A DNA stretch of 64,000 bases from Pseudomonas sp. WN033 (lineage in GTDB: Bacteria; Pseudomonadota; Gammaproteobacteria; Pseudomonadales; Pseudomonadaceae): contig NSKG01000009.1 in NCBI GenBank assembly GCA_002287035.1, positions 62,001 through 126,000 of the forward strand. The letters are read 5' to 3'. The notes under the pieces were generated by a model. The model was not told where the DNA came from. It was given only the letters and a program-made list of their open reading frames with translations, and did no database searches. Below, piece after piece: positions 36,615-45,018 of this stretch. The position numbers were made by a program, and so were the translations under genes. How positions within the stretch are numbered: the first letter of the stretch is position 1; every line of letters begins with the position of its first letter.

Positions 36615-37196
36615 TCAAGCCTGCTCGTCAATTTGCGGCGCGGCCGGTTTATCACTCGGGGTCTTGCTCACCACCACCATCGCCGGACGCAGCAAACGAC
36701 CACTCAGGGTGTAGCCTTTCTGGAAGACCTTGAGCACGGTATTGGGCTCAACAGCGGCGCTCTCCTCCATAGCCATGGCCTGATGCAGCTCAGGGTTGAA
36801 GGGCTCGCCATGCGGCTCCACTGCCTGGACCTGGAAACGACCCAGAGTATCGGTAAACATTTTCAGGGTCAGCTCGATGCCTTCGCGCATCGGCTTGATC
36901 GCCGGATCATTGGGATCGGACAGCTCCATGCCACGCTCCAGACTGTCGAGAATCGGCAACAGATCACCGGCGAAGCGCTCCAGCGCGAACTTGTGCGCCT
37001 TCTCGACATCCTGCTCGGCCCGACGACGGGCGTTCTGCACATCGGCAGCAGCGCGCAGCAACTGATCCTGCGCTGTCGCCAATTGCTCTTCCAGACTGGC
37101 GACACGGGCGGCCAGATCCTCGTCGGCCTGGGTCTCAACCACATCCCCAGCGTCAGGCGCCTGGCCGTTCAGATCCTGTTTATAGTCATCCGCCAT
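36615..37196 (-). CDS. grpE: Nucleotide exchange factor GrpE
   Basis: A 193-residue dimeric exchange factor for DnaK. A long N-terminal coiled coil ([20 protein letters not shown]) precedes the beta domain with the [15 protein letters not shown] and [17 protein letters not shown] motifs. I chose the ATG at 37196 because AGGAGA lies 6 bases upstream. A sigma-32 promoter is clear at 37268-37295. Confidence 0.97.
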   Translation of the reverse strand: MADDYKQDLNGQAPDAGDVVETQADEDLAARVASLEEQLATAQDQLLRAAADVQNARRRAEQDVEKAHKFALERFAGDLLPILDSLERGMELSDPNDPAIKPMREGIELTLKMFTDTLGRFQVQAVEPHGEPFNPELHQAMAMEESAAVEPNTVLKVFQKGYTLSGRLLRPAMVVVSKTPSDKPAAPQIDEQA

Positions 37197-37267
37197 GGAA
37201 ATCTCCTGTGATGCAAAGGGCATACAGCCCGATTAAGCGAAAAATAAGCAACCAATAGTGACAGCCT

Positions 37268-37295
37268 ATATGGGGACGCTGGCGCCAGCTTCAAG
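37268..37295 (-). promoter_or_regulatory. Sigma-32 heat-shock promoter of grpE-dnaK-dnaJ
   Basis: On the minus strand CTTGAAG, 13 bases, then CCCCATAT matches the sigma-32 consensus almost perfectly, 72 bases before the grpE start. The -35 lies in the loop of an 8-bp inverted repeat GCGCCAGC-N7-GCTGGCGC at 37282-37304. Confidence 0.88.
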
Positions 37296-37342
37296 GGCTG
37301 GCGCGAAGGAATCCTCAGCTCTTGTCGGAGCCAACACAAGTA

Positions 37343-37358
37343 CTGTATAAATAACCAG
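37343..37358 (+). promoter_or_regulatory. LexA box of recN
   Basis: CTGTATAAATAACCAG has the CTG-N10-CAG form and AT-rich core of gammaproteobacterial SOS boxes, 30 bases before the recN ATG. Confidence 0.88.
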
Positions 37359-37388
37359 AACAAGTAATCACCGGAGGGGAGCAAGGTC

Positions 37389-39062
37389 ATGCTGGTACAT
37401 CTGGCAGTGAACAATTACGCCATTGTCGACCATCTCGAACTTGAGCTCAAAGGCGGCATGAGCGCCATTACCGGCGAGACCGGGGCCGGCAAATCGATCA
37501 TGCTTGACGCTCTGGCACTAACCCTGGGCGACCGCGCCGACAGCGGCGCCGTGCGCCCTGGCGCCGACAAGGCCGACATCCTCGCCATCTTCGACATCAG
37601 CAAGATTCCCGAAGCCCAGGCCTGGCTGGATGATCGTGACCTGGACAGCCCCGAGCAACAGGTGATTCTGCGCCGAGTGATCACCGCCGAAGGCCGATCG
37701 CGCGGCTACATCAACGGCAGCCCCTGCCCACAGCAAGACCTCAAGACCCTCGGCGAAATGCTGATCGACATCCACAGCCAGCATGAGCACCAGTCACTGC
37801 TCAAGACCGAGACCCATCGCCGGCTGCTCGATGAGTACGCCGGCGCCAGCGATCTGGCCCGCCAGATTCAACTGGCCGCACAGCGCTGCCGTCAGACCGA
37901 GCAGGCCCTGCAGCAGGCCAGCGAACACAACGACGAACAGGAGGCGCGCCTGCAACTGCTGAGCTACCAGCTTGAAGAACTGGACAACCTCAGCCTGCTC
38001 GACGGCGAACTGGAGTTGCTGGAGGGCGAACAGCGTCAACTGGCCAATGCCGAACAGATTCTGATGGCCTGCCAGCAGGTGATCAACCTGTGCAGCGAGA
38101 ACGACACTGGCAGCGTGCTGCAGGCCATGACCTCCAGCCTCAACCGCCTGGGCGGCCTGACCGAACACAGCCGCCACCTCAACGAAGCCCACAACCTGCT
38201 GGCCAGCGCCCAGATCCAGGTTGAAGAAGCCGTTGGTGAGCTGAGCCGCTACCTGGATCACTTTGAGGCCGACCCACAACGCCAGCAGGAAGTTGAAGAG
38301 CGGCTGGGCAGCATCTACGAACTGGCCCGCAAGCACCGGGTCAACCCCGAGGAACTGCCAGCCCTGCAACAGCGCCTGATCGACGAACTGGAGAGCTTCC
38401 AGCAACGCGATGCCGACATCGAGCGCCTGGGCGACGAACTCAAGGCCTACCGCGAGCATTACCAGCAACTGGCCGACAAACTATCCGGCATTCGCCACAA
38501 AGCCGCGCAAAAACTGGCCAAGGCTGTCACCAGTGAAATTCAGCGTCTGGGCATGCCGGGCGGGCGGATCGAACTACAGCTAGCGCCCCTGAACCCGGGC
38601 AACTATCCACCCAATGGACTGGAAAGCGTCGAGTTTCTGGTCAGCGCCAACCCCGGGCAGCCCGCCAAGCCGCTGGCCAAGGTCGCCTCCGGCGGCGAAC
38701 TGTCACGCATCAGCCTGGGGATTCAGGTCATCACCGCACAAACGTCACGGGTGCCGACTCTGGTATTCGACGAAGTGGACGTTGGCATTGGCGGCCCCAC
38801 CGCCGAGATCGTCGGTCAACTGCTACGCCAGCTTGGCGAGCGCGGCCAGGTGCTTACCGTCACCCACCTGCCCCAGGTCGCAGCCCAAGGGCATCAGCAT
38901 CTGTTCGTGCGCAAGGAGCAAAAAAAGGATTCAACCCGCACCCGGATTGACGAACTCGACCAGAGCGGCCGCATTCAGGAAGTGGCGCGCATGCTTGGCG
39001 GCGTGGACTTGACCGAAGAGTCATTGGCCCACGCCCGCAAACTGCTCTCGCTTACAGCATAA
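37389..39062 (+). CDS. recN: DNA repair protein RecN
   Basis: A 557-residue SMC-like ATPase that binds broken DNA ends. Walker A (ITGETGAGKSIMLDAL) is near the start, a long coiled-coil middle follows, and the ABC signature/Walker B (KVASGGELSRISLGIQV, PTLVFDEVDVGIGGPTAEIV) are at the end. GGAGGGGAGCAAGGTC precedes the ATG. The LexA box upstream shows SOS control. Confidence 0.98.
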   Translation: MLVHLAVNNYAIVDHLELELKGGMSAITGETGAGKSIMLDALALTLGDRADSGAVRPGADKADILAIFDISKIPEAQAWLDDRDLDSPEQQVILRRVITAEGRSRGYINGSPCPQQDLKTLGEMLIDIHSQHEHQSLLKTETHRRLLDEYAGASDLARQIQLAAQRCRQTEQALQQASEHNDEQEARLQLLSYQLEELDNLSLLDGELELLEGEQRQLANAEQILMACQQVINLCSENDTGSVLQAMTSSLNRLGGLTEHSRHLNEAHNLLASAQIQVEEAVGELSRYLDHFEADPQRQQEVEERLGSIYELARKHRVNPEELPALQQRLIDELESFQQRDADIERLGDELKAYREHYQQLADKLSGIRHKAAQKLAKAVTSEIQRLGMPGGRIELQLAPLNPGNYPPNGLESVEFLVSANPGQPAKPLAKVASGGELSRISLGIQVITAQTSRVPTLVFDEVDVGIGGPTAEIVGQLLRQLGERGQVLTVTHLPQVAAQGHQHLFVRKEQKKDSTRTRIDELDQSGRIQEVARMLGGVDLTEESLAHARKLLSLTA

Positions 39063-39067
39063 ACGTG

Positions 39068-39093
39068 AAAAAGGCGCCTCAGGCGCCTTTTTT
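39068..39093. terminator. Bidirectional recN/fur terminator overlapping the fur stop
   Basis: AAAAAGGCGCC-TCA-GGCGCCTTTTTT serves recN on the plus strand and fur on the minus strand. The three-base loop is exactly the fur stop codon, so the last Fur residues (Lys-Lys-Gly-Ala) are encoded by the stem. Confidence 0.9.
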
Positions 39094-39486
39094 CTTCACG
39101 TACAACACCAGATTGTGGTCAACCAGCTCGAAACCGTGTTCACGGACGATTTCCTTCTGCCGACGCTCAATTTCCGGATCGAAAAACTCGATCACCTCGC
39201 CGGAGTCAACACAGACCATATGGTCGTGATGCTCACCATCGGCCAACTCGAACACCGCATGACCGCTGTCGAAGTTGTGGCGCACCACCAGACCGGCCGA
39301 TTCAAATTGAGTCAGAACCCGGTAAACGGTAGCCAACCCAACATCTTCTCCGGCCTCCATCAGGGACTTGTATACATCCTCGGCGCTCATGTGACGCTCT
39401 TCGGAATTGTCCAGCATCTGCAGGATTTTTACTCGCGGCAGCGTTACCTTAAGGCCAGCTTTGCGGAGTTCTTGATTTTCAACCAT
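39079..39486 (-). CDS. fur: Ferric uptake regulator
   Basis: A 135-residue iron-dependent repressor. [25 protein letters not shown] opens the winged helix; [27 protein letters not shown] and the metal-binding His/Glu set are conserved. Only one Cys (in MVCVDSG) is visible, as in pseudomonad Fur lacking the structural CxxC zinc pair. I chose the ATG at 39486. It is divergent from bamE, as in P. aeruginosa fur-omlA. Confidence 0.97.
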   Translation of the reverse strand: MVENQELRKAGLKVTLPRVKILQMLDNSEERHMSAEDVYKSLMEAGEDVGLATVYRVLTQFESAGLVVRHNFDSGHAVFELADGEHHDHMVCVDSGEVIEFFDPEIERRQKEIVREHGFELVDHNLVLYVKKKGA

Positions 39487-39538
39487 GGTCAGATTCTCGT
39501 TCAGCGCTTCGCAGGGCGGGATCAGTCGGGTATGATTC

Positions 39539-39555
39539 ATGGCTCACTGAGCCAT
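39539..39555. promoter_or_regulatory. 17-bp palindrome between fur and bamE
   Basis: ATGGCTCA-C-TGAGCCAT is a perfect palindrome in the divergent promoter region. It does not look like a Fur box. A regulator is unknown to me. Confidence 0.4.
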
Positions 39556-39581
39556 TTCACAATAGTGGATGTTACCACGTC

Positions 39582-40010
39582 ATGCCAAAGACCCTGAACC
39601 AAATCTTGTGTATTCTCATTTGCGCGATCAGTTTGAGCGCCTGTGGCTTCCCCGGCGTTTACAAGATTGACATCCAGCAGGGTAACGTTGTGACTCAGGA
39701 CATGGTCGACCAATTGCGCCCCGGCATGACCACCCGTCAAGTCCGCTTCATCATGGGCACCCCGCTGATTCAGGACACCCTGCACCCCAACCGCTGGGAC
39801 TACCTGTACAGCATGAAGGCCGGGCACAGCCCGCGCACCCAGGAACGCATTTCACTGGTCTTTGAGAATGATCGCCTGGTAGGCCTGAGTGGCGACTTTG
39901 TCCCCGGCACCAGCCGCGACGAAGCCATTATGGGTGGCCAGGCCCCGCGCAGCTCCGGCACCGAAAGCTACCCGGTCGATCTGGGCGCCCCATTGGGCAC
40001 CGGCGAGTAA
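39582..40010 (+). CDS. bamE: Outer-membrane assembly lipoprotein BamE (OmlA/SmpA)
   Basis: A 142-residue lipoprotein of the BAM complex. The signal [21 protein letters not shown] contains the lipobox Cys. [31 protein letters not shown] and [10 protein letters not shown] are the family core. It is divergent from fur and converges on rnfH. Confidence 0.96.
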   Translation: MPKTLNQILCILICAISLSACGFPGVYKIDIQQGNVVTQDMVDQLRPGMTTRQVRFIMGTPLIQDTLHPNRWDYLYSMKAGHSPRTQERISLVFENDRLVGLSGDFVPGTSRDEAIMGGQAPRSSGTESYPVDLGAPLGTGE

Positions 40011-40025
40011 ACAATCTCATCAATC

Positions 40026-40053
40026 CTGGCGCCAAGCTGCTGCATGGCGCCAG
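40026..40053. terminator. Hairpin between bamE and rnfH
   Basis: CTGGCGCCA and TGGCGCCAG form a perfect 9-bp stem with a 10-base loop between convergent genes. There is no U-run, so it is at best a weak terminator or 3'-end stabiliser. Confidence 0.5.
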
Positions 40054-40064
40054 AGTCGTCTGCA

Positions 40065-40388
40065 CTACTCCTGCTCGCCCTGCTCGTCCTTAACCGCCTT
40101 GGCTTTTGCCGCGCGCTGCTTGCGCACTTCCTTGGGATCGGCTATCAGCGGCCGGTAGATCTCGACCCGCTCACCCTGGGCAAGAATCCGTTCAGCCGGC
40201 TTGGGTACCGTCTTACCAAACACGCCCATGGCACTGGCATCCAGATCCAGTTCGGGAAAGTGCTCGGCAATGCGCGACAGCCTGGCAGCTTCCAGCATGC
40301 TGGTACCCTCGGGCACTGTCAGACTGATGATTTTCTGCTTATGAGCCAGCGCATAGGCCACTTCAACGGCAATGGTTCGCTCAGCCAC
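40065..40388 (-). CDS. rnfH: RnfH family ubiquitin-fold protein
   Basis: A 107-residue beta-grasp protein of UPF0125. AERTIAVEVAYALAHKQKIISLTVPEGTSM and GERVEIYRPLIADPKEVRKQRAAKA match. I chose the GTG at 40388; it overlaps the end of ratA by 8 bases, indicating coupling. Function in RnfH is unsettled although it pairs with RatA in most genomes. Confidence 0.9.
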   Translation of the reverse strand: MAERTIAVEVAYALAHKQKIISLTVPEGTSMLEAARLSRIAEHFPELDLDASAMGVFGKTVPKPAERILAQGERVEIYRPLIADPKEVRKQRAAKAKAVKDEQGEQE

Positions 40389-40815
40389 CGTATTGCTCCT
40401 TGGCCCGCTGGCAGAAAGCATCCACCATGGTGTTGGCCGCCTGATTGAACAACGGCCCCAGCGTCGCCTTGACTACCGGGCCGGCATAATTGAAATGCAG
40501 GTCCAGGCTGATCTTGCAGGCCGCCTCACCCAGCGCCTTGAACTCCCAGACACCATGCAGCTCACTGAACGGACCATTTTCCAGCCGCATCTCGATGCGC
40601 TGGCCCGGCAGCAGCTCATTGCGAGTGGTGAACGCCTGCGTCATCCCGGCCTTGGCCACGGTTAACCGGGCGCGCATCTGCACATCCGTTTCTTCCAGAA
40701 TCTCCGCCAGTGAACACCAGGGCAGAAACTCCGGATAACGCTCTACCCGATTAACCAGATCAAACATCTGCCTGGCCGTATACGGCAACAAGGCCGAGCG
40801 CTGAATATGAGTCAT
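40381..40815 (-). CDS. ratA: RatA family SRPBCC protein
   Basis: A 144-residue START-like protein related to Coq10. ALLPYTARQMFDLVNRVERYPEFLPWC and the ending FNQAANTMVDAFCQRAKEQYG are typical. In E. coli RatA was reported to block 70S assembly; the Coq10-like role in quinone handling is an alternative. It is linked to rnfH and lies beside smpB as usual. Confidence 0.92.
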   Translation of the reverse strand: MTHIQRSALLPYTARQMFDLVNRVERYPEFLPWCSLAEILEETDVQMRARLTVAKAGMTQAFTTRNELLPGQRIEMRLENGPFSELHGVWEFKALGEAACKISLDLHFNYAGPVVKATLGPLFNQAANTMVDAFCQRAKEQYGG

Positions 40816-40822
40816 AAAGCCT

Positions 40823-42226
40823 TCACTTTAACAGTTCAGAGGCAAACACGATCAGCACCCCTACCGGCGCCACGTAGCGAAGCAGCCAATATACCACTGG
40901 GAACAGCCGCGGGTATCTGAGCCCCAACTCGGCCCGAAACACCTCGCGATCCAGTACCCAGCCAGCGAACAACGCAAACAGCAAGCCACCCAGCGGCAAC
41001 ATGATCCGGCTGGTCAGATAATCGACCAACTCAAAGAAGGTCTTACCACCCTCAGCCCCCCACTGGATCAGATGCCAACCCAGGGCATCACGCACAAAGA
41101 ACTTGGCATCGGCCAGCACGTTGAATGACAGCACCGTACCCAGACCCACGACCCAGCAGAACAGCGCAATACAGCCGGTAATCTGGGCCCGGCTGCGGCC
41201 ACTGCGCTCTACCCAGTAGGCCACAGCCGGCTCCAGCATGGAAATGGCCGAACTCCAGGCCGCCACCGCCACCAGCACAAAGAAAATGAAGCCGAAAACC
41301 TGGCCCATGGCGATATTGCCGAAAGCGATTGGCAGGGTGACAAACATCAGGCCCGGACCACCGCCCGGCTCCAGCCCGGCCGCAAACACAATCGGGAACA
41401 GTGCCAGGCCAGCGGTCAGCGCCACCACCGTATCCAGCAGCGCCACCGTGATCACTGTGCTGCCGATTGAGGATTTTTTCGGCATGTAGGCGCCGAACAC
41501 CATGATCGAACCCACCCCCACGCTCAGGGTGAAGAACGCGTGGCCCATCGCCGCCAGAATGCCGTCGGGCACTTCGCGCAGATTGAAATGGAACAGGAAC
41601 TCAACGCCTTCCATGAAGTGGCCGGTAGTCAACGCATAGCCGAGCAGAATCACCAGCAGCACGAACAGCATCGGCATCATGATCCGCAAGCTGCGCTCAA
41701 GGCCAGCCACTACGCCGCGAGCAATGATAAAGGCCGTCACCAGCATGAACAGGCTGTGCCACAGCGTCAGCCGCCAGGGGTCAGCGGTCAGCCCGTTAAA
41801 CCGCTCGCCCGCACCAGGACCGTCGATGGCGGCAAACTCGCCACGGCCCATGCCAATGATGTAGTCCAGCGACCAGCCCGCCACCACACTGTAGAACGAC
41901 AGAATCAGCAAGGCGGCGATCATGCCCATCATTGCCGCCCAGGACCAGCGCGGCGACGCCGCCGACTGCACGGCCAGGCTACGCAAGGTATTGACCGGGC
42001 TTTGGCGGCCACGGCGTCCCAGCACCGTCTCGGCCAGCATGATCGGCAAACCGATCAGGGCAATGCACAGCAGATAGACCAGCACAAAAGCACCGCCACC
42101 GTAGACACCCGCCATGTAGGGGAACTTCCAGATATTGCCCAGCCCTACCGCCGATCCGGTCGCTGCCAGAATGAATACCCAGCGACTGGCCCAGATACCG
42201 TGGATCGACACATTCTCATTCGCCAT
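40823..42226 (-). CDS. Sodium-dependent transporter (NSS/SNF family)
   Basis: A 467-residue inner-membrane symporter of the LeuT fold, with about eleven helices. WVFILAATGSAVGLGNIWKFPYMAG is the family start with sodium-binding residues in helix 1. The substrate is probably an amino acid. I chose the ATG at 42226; an in-frame extension to 42928 crosses smpB on the other strand and is rejected. Confidence 0.93.
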   Translation of the reverse strand: MANENVSIHGIWASRWVFILAATGSAVGLGNIWKFPYMAGVYGGGAFVLVYLLCIALIGLPIMLAETVLGRRGRQSPVNTLRSLAVQSAASPRWSWAAMMGMIAALLILSFYSVVAGWSLDYIIGMGRGEFAAIDGPGAGERFNGLTADPWRLTLWHSLFMLVTAFIIARGVVAGLERSLRIMMPMLFVLLVILLGYALTTGHFMEGVEFLFHFNLREVPDGILAAMGHAFFTLSVGVGSIMVFGAYMPKKSSIGSTVITVALLDTVVALTAGLALFPIVFAAGLEPGGGPGLMFVTLPIAFGNIAMGQVFGFIFFVLVAVAAWSSAISMLEPAVAYWVERSGRSRAQITGCIALFCWVVGLGTVLSFNVLADAKFFVRDALGWHLIQWGAEGGKTFFELVDYLTSRIMLPLGGLLFALFAGWVLDREVFRAELGLRYPRLFPVVYWLLRYVAPVGVLIVFASELLK

Positions 42227-42334
42227 GGGAAAACCCGGTCTGCCTTTGAAAAAAGGAAGGCATTGTCCAGATTTTGACCAACCAGGACAAGGGCAAAGCA
42301 CCGGCCAACGATAGCGGTAATCCCTACAACCCCC

Positions 42335-42340
42335 TATAAT
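42335..42340 (+). promoter_or_regulatory. smpB -10 element (TATAAT)
   Basis: A perfect TATAAT ends nine bases before the smpB ATG, and no ribosome site lies between. The -35 is poor. Confidence 0.5.
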
Positions 42341-42349
42341 GCGCCGCCT

Positions 42350-42832
42350 ATGAGCAAGCAAAAGAAACCCCAGGCCAACAGCGGCACCATTGCGCTGAAC
42401 AAAAAGGCCAAACACGACTACTTCGTCGAAGAACGCTTCGAGGCCGGCCTGGCCCTGACCGGCTGGGAAGTGAAGAGCCTGCGCGCGGGCAAAGCCCAAC
42501 TGGTCGACAGCTACGTCGTCTTCAAGAATGGCGAGGCCTTCCTGTTCGGCGCCCATATCACGCCCCTGCTGAGCGCCAGCACCCACGTGATCGCCGACCC
42601 GATCCGCACCCGCAAGCTGTTGCTCAATGCCCGTGAGCTGGAGAAGCTGATCAGCGGCGTGCAACAAAAAGGCTACAGCTGCGTCCCGATGGCGCTGTAC
42701 TGGAAGAAGCATCTGGTCAAGTGCGAGATAGCCCTGGTCAGAGGCAAGAAGGACTTCGACAAACGCGAAACCGAGAAAGAACGCGACTGGGCCCGTGAGA
42801 AGGCACGCATCGTCCGCGAGAACCATCGCTGA
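42350..42832 (+). CDS. smpB: SsrA-binding protein SmpB
   Basis: A 160-residue partner of tmRNA in trans-translation. [35 protein letters not shown] and the basic C-terminal tail [23 protein letters not shown] are complete. The ATG follows TATAAT by nine bases without a ribosome site, so translation may be leaderless. Its partner RNA ssrA is 230 bases downstream. Confidence 0.98.
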   Translation: MSKQKKPQANSGTIALNKKAKHDYFVEERFEAGLALTGWEVKSLRAGKAQLVDSYVVFKNGEAFLFGAHITPLLSASTHVIADPIRTRKLLLNARELEKLISGVQQKGYSCVPMALYWKKHLVKCEIALVRGKKDFDKRETEKERDWAREKARIVRENHR

Positions 42833-42934
42833 TTTTTTTTGCACCTGCGCTGAACTTTGCCGACAGCCCCCGGTCAGAATTGATAACCAGGCTGGTCTGC
42901 TCCACCAGCAGAGGTTCAAAGCAAGCAATGCCTA

Positions 42935-42960
42935 GCCCCGCTCAGCGGGGTATTTTTTTA
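42935..42960 (+). terminator. smpB terminator
   Basis: CCCCG-CTCAG-CGGGG stem followed by TATTTTTTT, about 100 bases after smpB and before the ssrA promoter. Confidence 0.85.
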
Positions 42961-43005
42961 TTCGCTACCAGCCTAGGCGTTTGCTCAAACCAACCCACAG
43001 CCGCC

Positions 43006-43034
43006 TTTCAACCCGGGAACCTTTCCCGTACAAT
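43006..43034 (+). promoter_or_regulatory. ssrA promoter
   Basis: TTTCAA, 17 bases, TACAAT. The -10 ends 28 bases before the mature tmRNA 5' end, leaving a short leader for processing. Confidence 0.6.
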
Positions 43035-43062
43035 GCACTCTTAGAACTGACCAGCAAGATTT

Positions 43063-43418
43063 GGGGCCGATTTGGATTCGACGACGGTTACAAAACTTGA
43101 GGGGCATGCCGAGTTGGTAACAGAACTCGTAAATCCACTGTTGCACACTTATAGTTGCCAACGACGACAACTACGCCCTAGCCGCTTAAGCCGGCTAGCA
43201 GCCTCTAGGGGATGCCTGTAAACCCGAAGATTTGGCTGTCATATAGAACAGGATCGCCGCCAAGTTCGCTGTAGACGTAACGGCTAAAACTTATACAGCT
43301 CGCTCCAAACACCCTGCCACTCGGGCGGTGAGGAGTTAACTAAGTAGAGATGGCTAAGCATGTAGAACCGATAGCGGCGGACTGGCGGACGGGGGTTCAA
43401 ATCCCCCCGGCTCCACCA
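43063..43418 (+). ncRNA. ssrA: tmRNA (ssrA)
   Basis: About 356 bases. The tRNA-like 5' part GGGGCCGATTTGGATTCGAC and 3' part ending GGCTCCACCA pair as an alanine-type acceptor with G-U. The tag frame at 43157-43188 reads ANDDNYALAA then stop, as in Pseudomonas. The 3' TpsiC arm and CCA are intact although an integrase follows immediately, so insertion rebuilt the gene. Confidence 0.97.
43391..43418 (+). other. Likely island attachment site (attL) in the ssrA 3' end
   Basis: P4-type integrases commonly insert in the TpsiC-arm and CCA end of tmRNA genes. The integrase begins 187 bases after this point and reads away from it. The exact core cannot be fixed because the second copy (attR) is not in the window. 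Confidence 0.6.
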
Positions 43419-43430
43419 AATACTCATCTA

Positions 43431-43455
43431 AAGACGTCTCCGGACGTCTTTTTTT
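43431..43455 (+). terminator. ssrA terminator
   Basis: AAGACGTC-TCCG-GACGTCTT followed by TTTTT, 12 bases after the tmRNA CCA. Confidence 0.88.
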
Positions 43456-43531
43456 GTGCATGAAAGCACCAAAAATCAATAAGTTACGATACATCAACGT
43501 CCACAGGCGTCCACCAGAAGCCAGCACTTCT

Positions 43532-43601
43532 GGTATTCCAAATGGTATTCCAAGCATTCCTCTGGTATTTTTTGGAATACCAAGATCAGTTGTGGAATAC
43601 C
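43532..43601. repeat. Four GGTATTCCAA repeats before the integrase
   Basis: GGTATTCCAA occurs at 43532 and 43544, and its reverse complement TTGGAATACC at 43572 and (one mismatch) 43592. The last copy ends just before the integrase ATG (43605). Two direct plus two inverted copies fit binding sites for the integrase or its excisionase/regulator. Confidence 0.6.
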
Positions 43602-43604
43602 AAA

Positions 43605-44861
43605 ATGAGCGGCAAAGCCGTACGCCTCACCGAAGCCAAGGTCAAAAACGCTACCCCCAATGCAACCGACTACGTTCTGGGTGATGGGGACGGCCTGCAA
43701 CTGCGAGTGAGAAGCAATGGCTCCAAGCTCTGGAACTTCAACTACTACCACCCGGTGACCAAGAAGCGTCTGAACATGGGACTTGGGGCTTACCCCGAAA
43801 CCTCGCTTTCGCAAGCCCGCAAGCTAACCATCGACGCCAGGCAACTGATTGCCCAGGGCATAGACCCCAAAGAACACCGCGACAACGCCCGGCAGCAGCA
43901 AAAAGCGGCCAGCGAGCACACCCTAAGAAAAGTTTCCGAAGCTTGGTTCGAGCTAAAGCAAGAGGGTGTCACCTCAGCCTATGCCGAAGATATCTGGCGC
44001 TCGCTGACACTTCATGTCTTTCCCGATCTTGGTGAGACCCAGGTGTCCAGCATCACAGCGCCCAAGGTAATCGAGCTTTTGCGCCCCATTGAAGCAAAAG
44101 GCAGCCTGGAAACAGTCAAACGCCTCTCCCAACGACTGAACGAGATCATGACCTACGCCGTGAACTCAGGCCTGGTTCCAGCTAACCCCCTGAGCGGCAT
44201 TCGCGCAGTGTTCAAAAAGCCCAAGAAACAGAATATGGCCGCCTTGAATCCTGAAGAGCTACCAGAACTCATGGTTGCCATAGCCAATGCAGCCATCAAG
44301 CGCACAACACGTGCACTGATCGAATGGCAACTGCACACCATGACACGCCCTGCCGAAGCAGCCACAACGCGATGGATCGATATCGATCTGGACAAGAAGA
44401 TCTGGACCATACCTGCAGAACGGATGAAGAAACGCCGCCCTCACATCGTGCCGCTGACAGATCAAATGCTGGCAATTTTGGAGGCCGTGAAGCCTTTCAG
44501 CGGACACAGGGAGTACGTTTTTCCGGCTGACCGGAACCCACGCACCCACTGTAACAGCCAAACCGCCAATATGGCGCTGAAGCGCATGGGCTTCGCCGGT
44601 CGCCTGGTAAGCCACGGCATGCGCTCCATAGCGAGCACCATCCTCAACGAGCAAGGATTTGATCCCGAACTGATTGAGGTCGCCCTAGCGCACGTGGACA
44701 AGAACGAGGTCAGAAGCGCCTATAACCGTGCTGACTACATTGAGCGGCGCAGGCCGATGATGGAGTGGTGGAGCCGGCATATTGAGCAAGCTGCGACAGG
44801 AAGCCTGTCTGTCGCAGCTGTCAATCAGGGGGACGCGAGAAAAGTTGTGTCCATTCGGTAG
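43605..44861 (+). CDS. int: P4-type tyrosine integrase of the island
   Basis: A 418-residue site-specific recombinase. The DUF4102 N-terminal arm-binding domain (KAVRLTEAKVKNATPNATDYVLGDGDGLQLRV) is followed by a core-binding SAM-like domain and the catalytic domain with TMTRPAEAATTRW (first Arg), SHGMRSIAST (His-x-x-Arg), LAHVDKNEVRSAYNRADYIERR (His and Tyr). I chose the ATG at 43605. Its position after ssrA indicates that it integrated this island there. Confidence 0.95.
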   Translation: MSGKAVRLTEAKVKNATPNATDYVLGDGDGLQLRVRSNGSKLWNFNYYHPVTKKRLNMGLGAYPETSLSQARKLTIDARQLIAQGIDPKEHRDNARQQQKAASEHTLRKVSEAWFELKQEGVTSAYAEDIWRSLTLHVFPDLGETQVSSITAPKVIELLRPIEAKGSLETVKRLSQRLNEIMTYAVNSGLVPANPLSGIRAVFKKPKKQNMAALNPEELPELMVAIANAAIKRTTRALIEWQLHTMTRPAEAATTRWIDIDLDKKIWTIPAERMKKRRPHIVPLTDQMLAILEAVKPFSGHREYVFPADRNPRTHCNSQTANMALKRMGFAGRLVSHGMRSIASTILNEQGFDPELIEVALAHVDKNEVRSAYNRADYIERRRPMMEWWSRHIEQAATGSLSVAAVNQGDARKVVSIR

Positions 44862-44867
44862 AGAAAT

Positions 44868-44892
44868 GGCTGCTTTCGGCCAGAAGCGGACA
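44868..44892. repeat. Left 25-bp inverted repeat of the metal module
   Basis: GGCTGCTTTCGGCCAGAAG-type sequence; its reverse complement recurs at 49258-49282 with 24 of 25 bases equal. It starts 7 bases after the integrase stop. The core TTTCGGCC-AGAA is itself imperfectly palindromic. Confidence 0.85.
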
Positions 44893-45018
44893 ATGGCCCA
44901 AGAGGTGTGAAGGAAGCTTTCAATATCCACCAAAAGCACACTTATGTCGCCATCAAGCCAGGCCAGCCTCAATCCGAGACTGGCCTAGGCGTGACGGCAC
45001 CTAATCAGATCTTCCGCT

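Noticed and set aside
34895..36733. 612-codon plus-strand frame opposite dnaK
   Set aside because: Antisense shadow of a certain gene in high-GC DNA; His/Gln/Leu-rich translation typical of such mirrors.
42227..42928. N-terminal extension of the sodium transporter opposite smpB
   Set aside because: The family start is at 42226 and the extension lies over smpB on the other strand.
44960..44986. Hairpin AGGCCAG...CTGGCCT inside the metal module
   Set aside because: Short stem, long loop and no U-run. It may end the anchor gene's message weakly but evidence is too thin to list.
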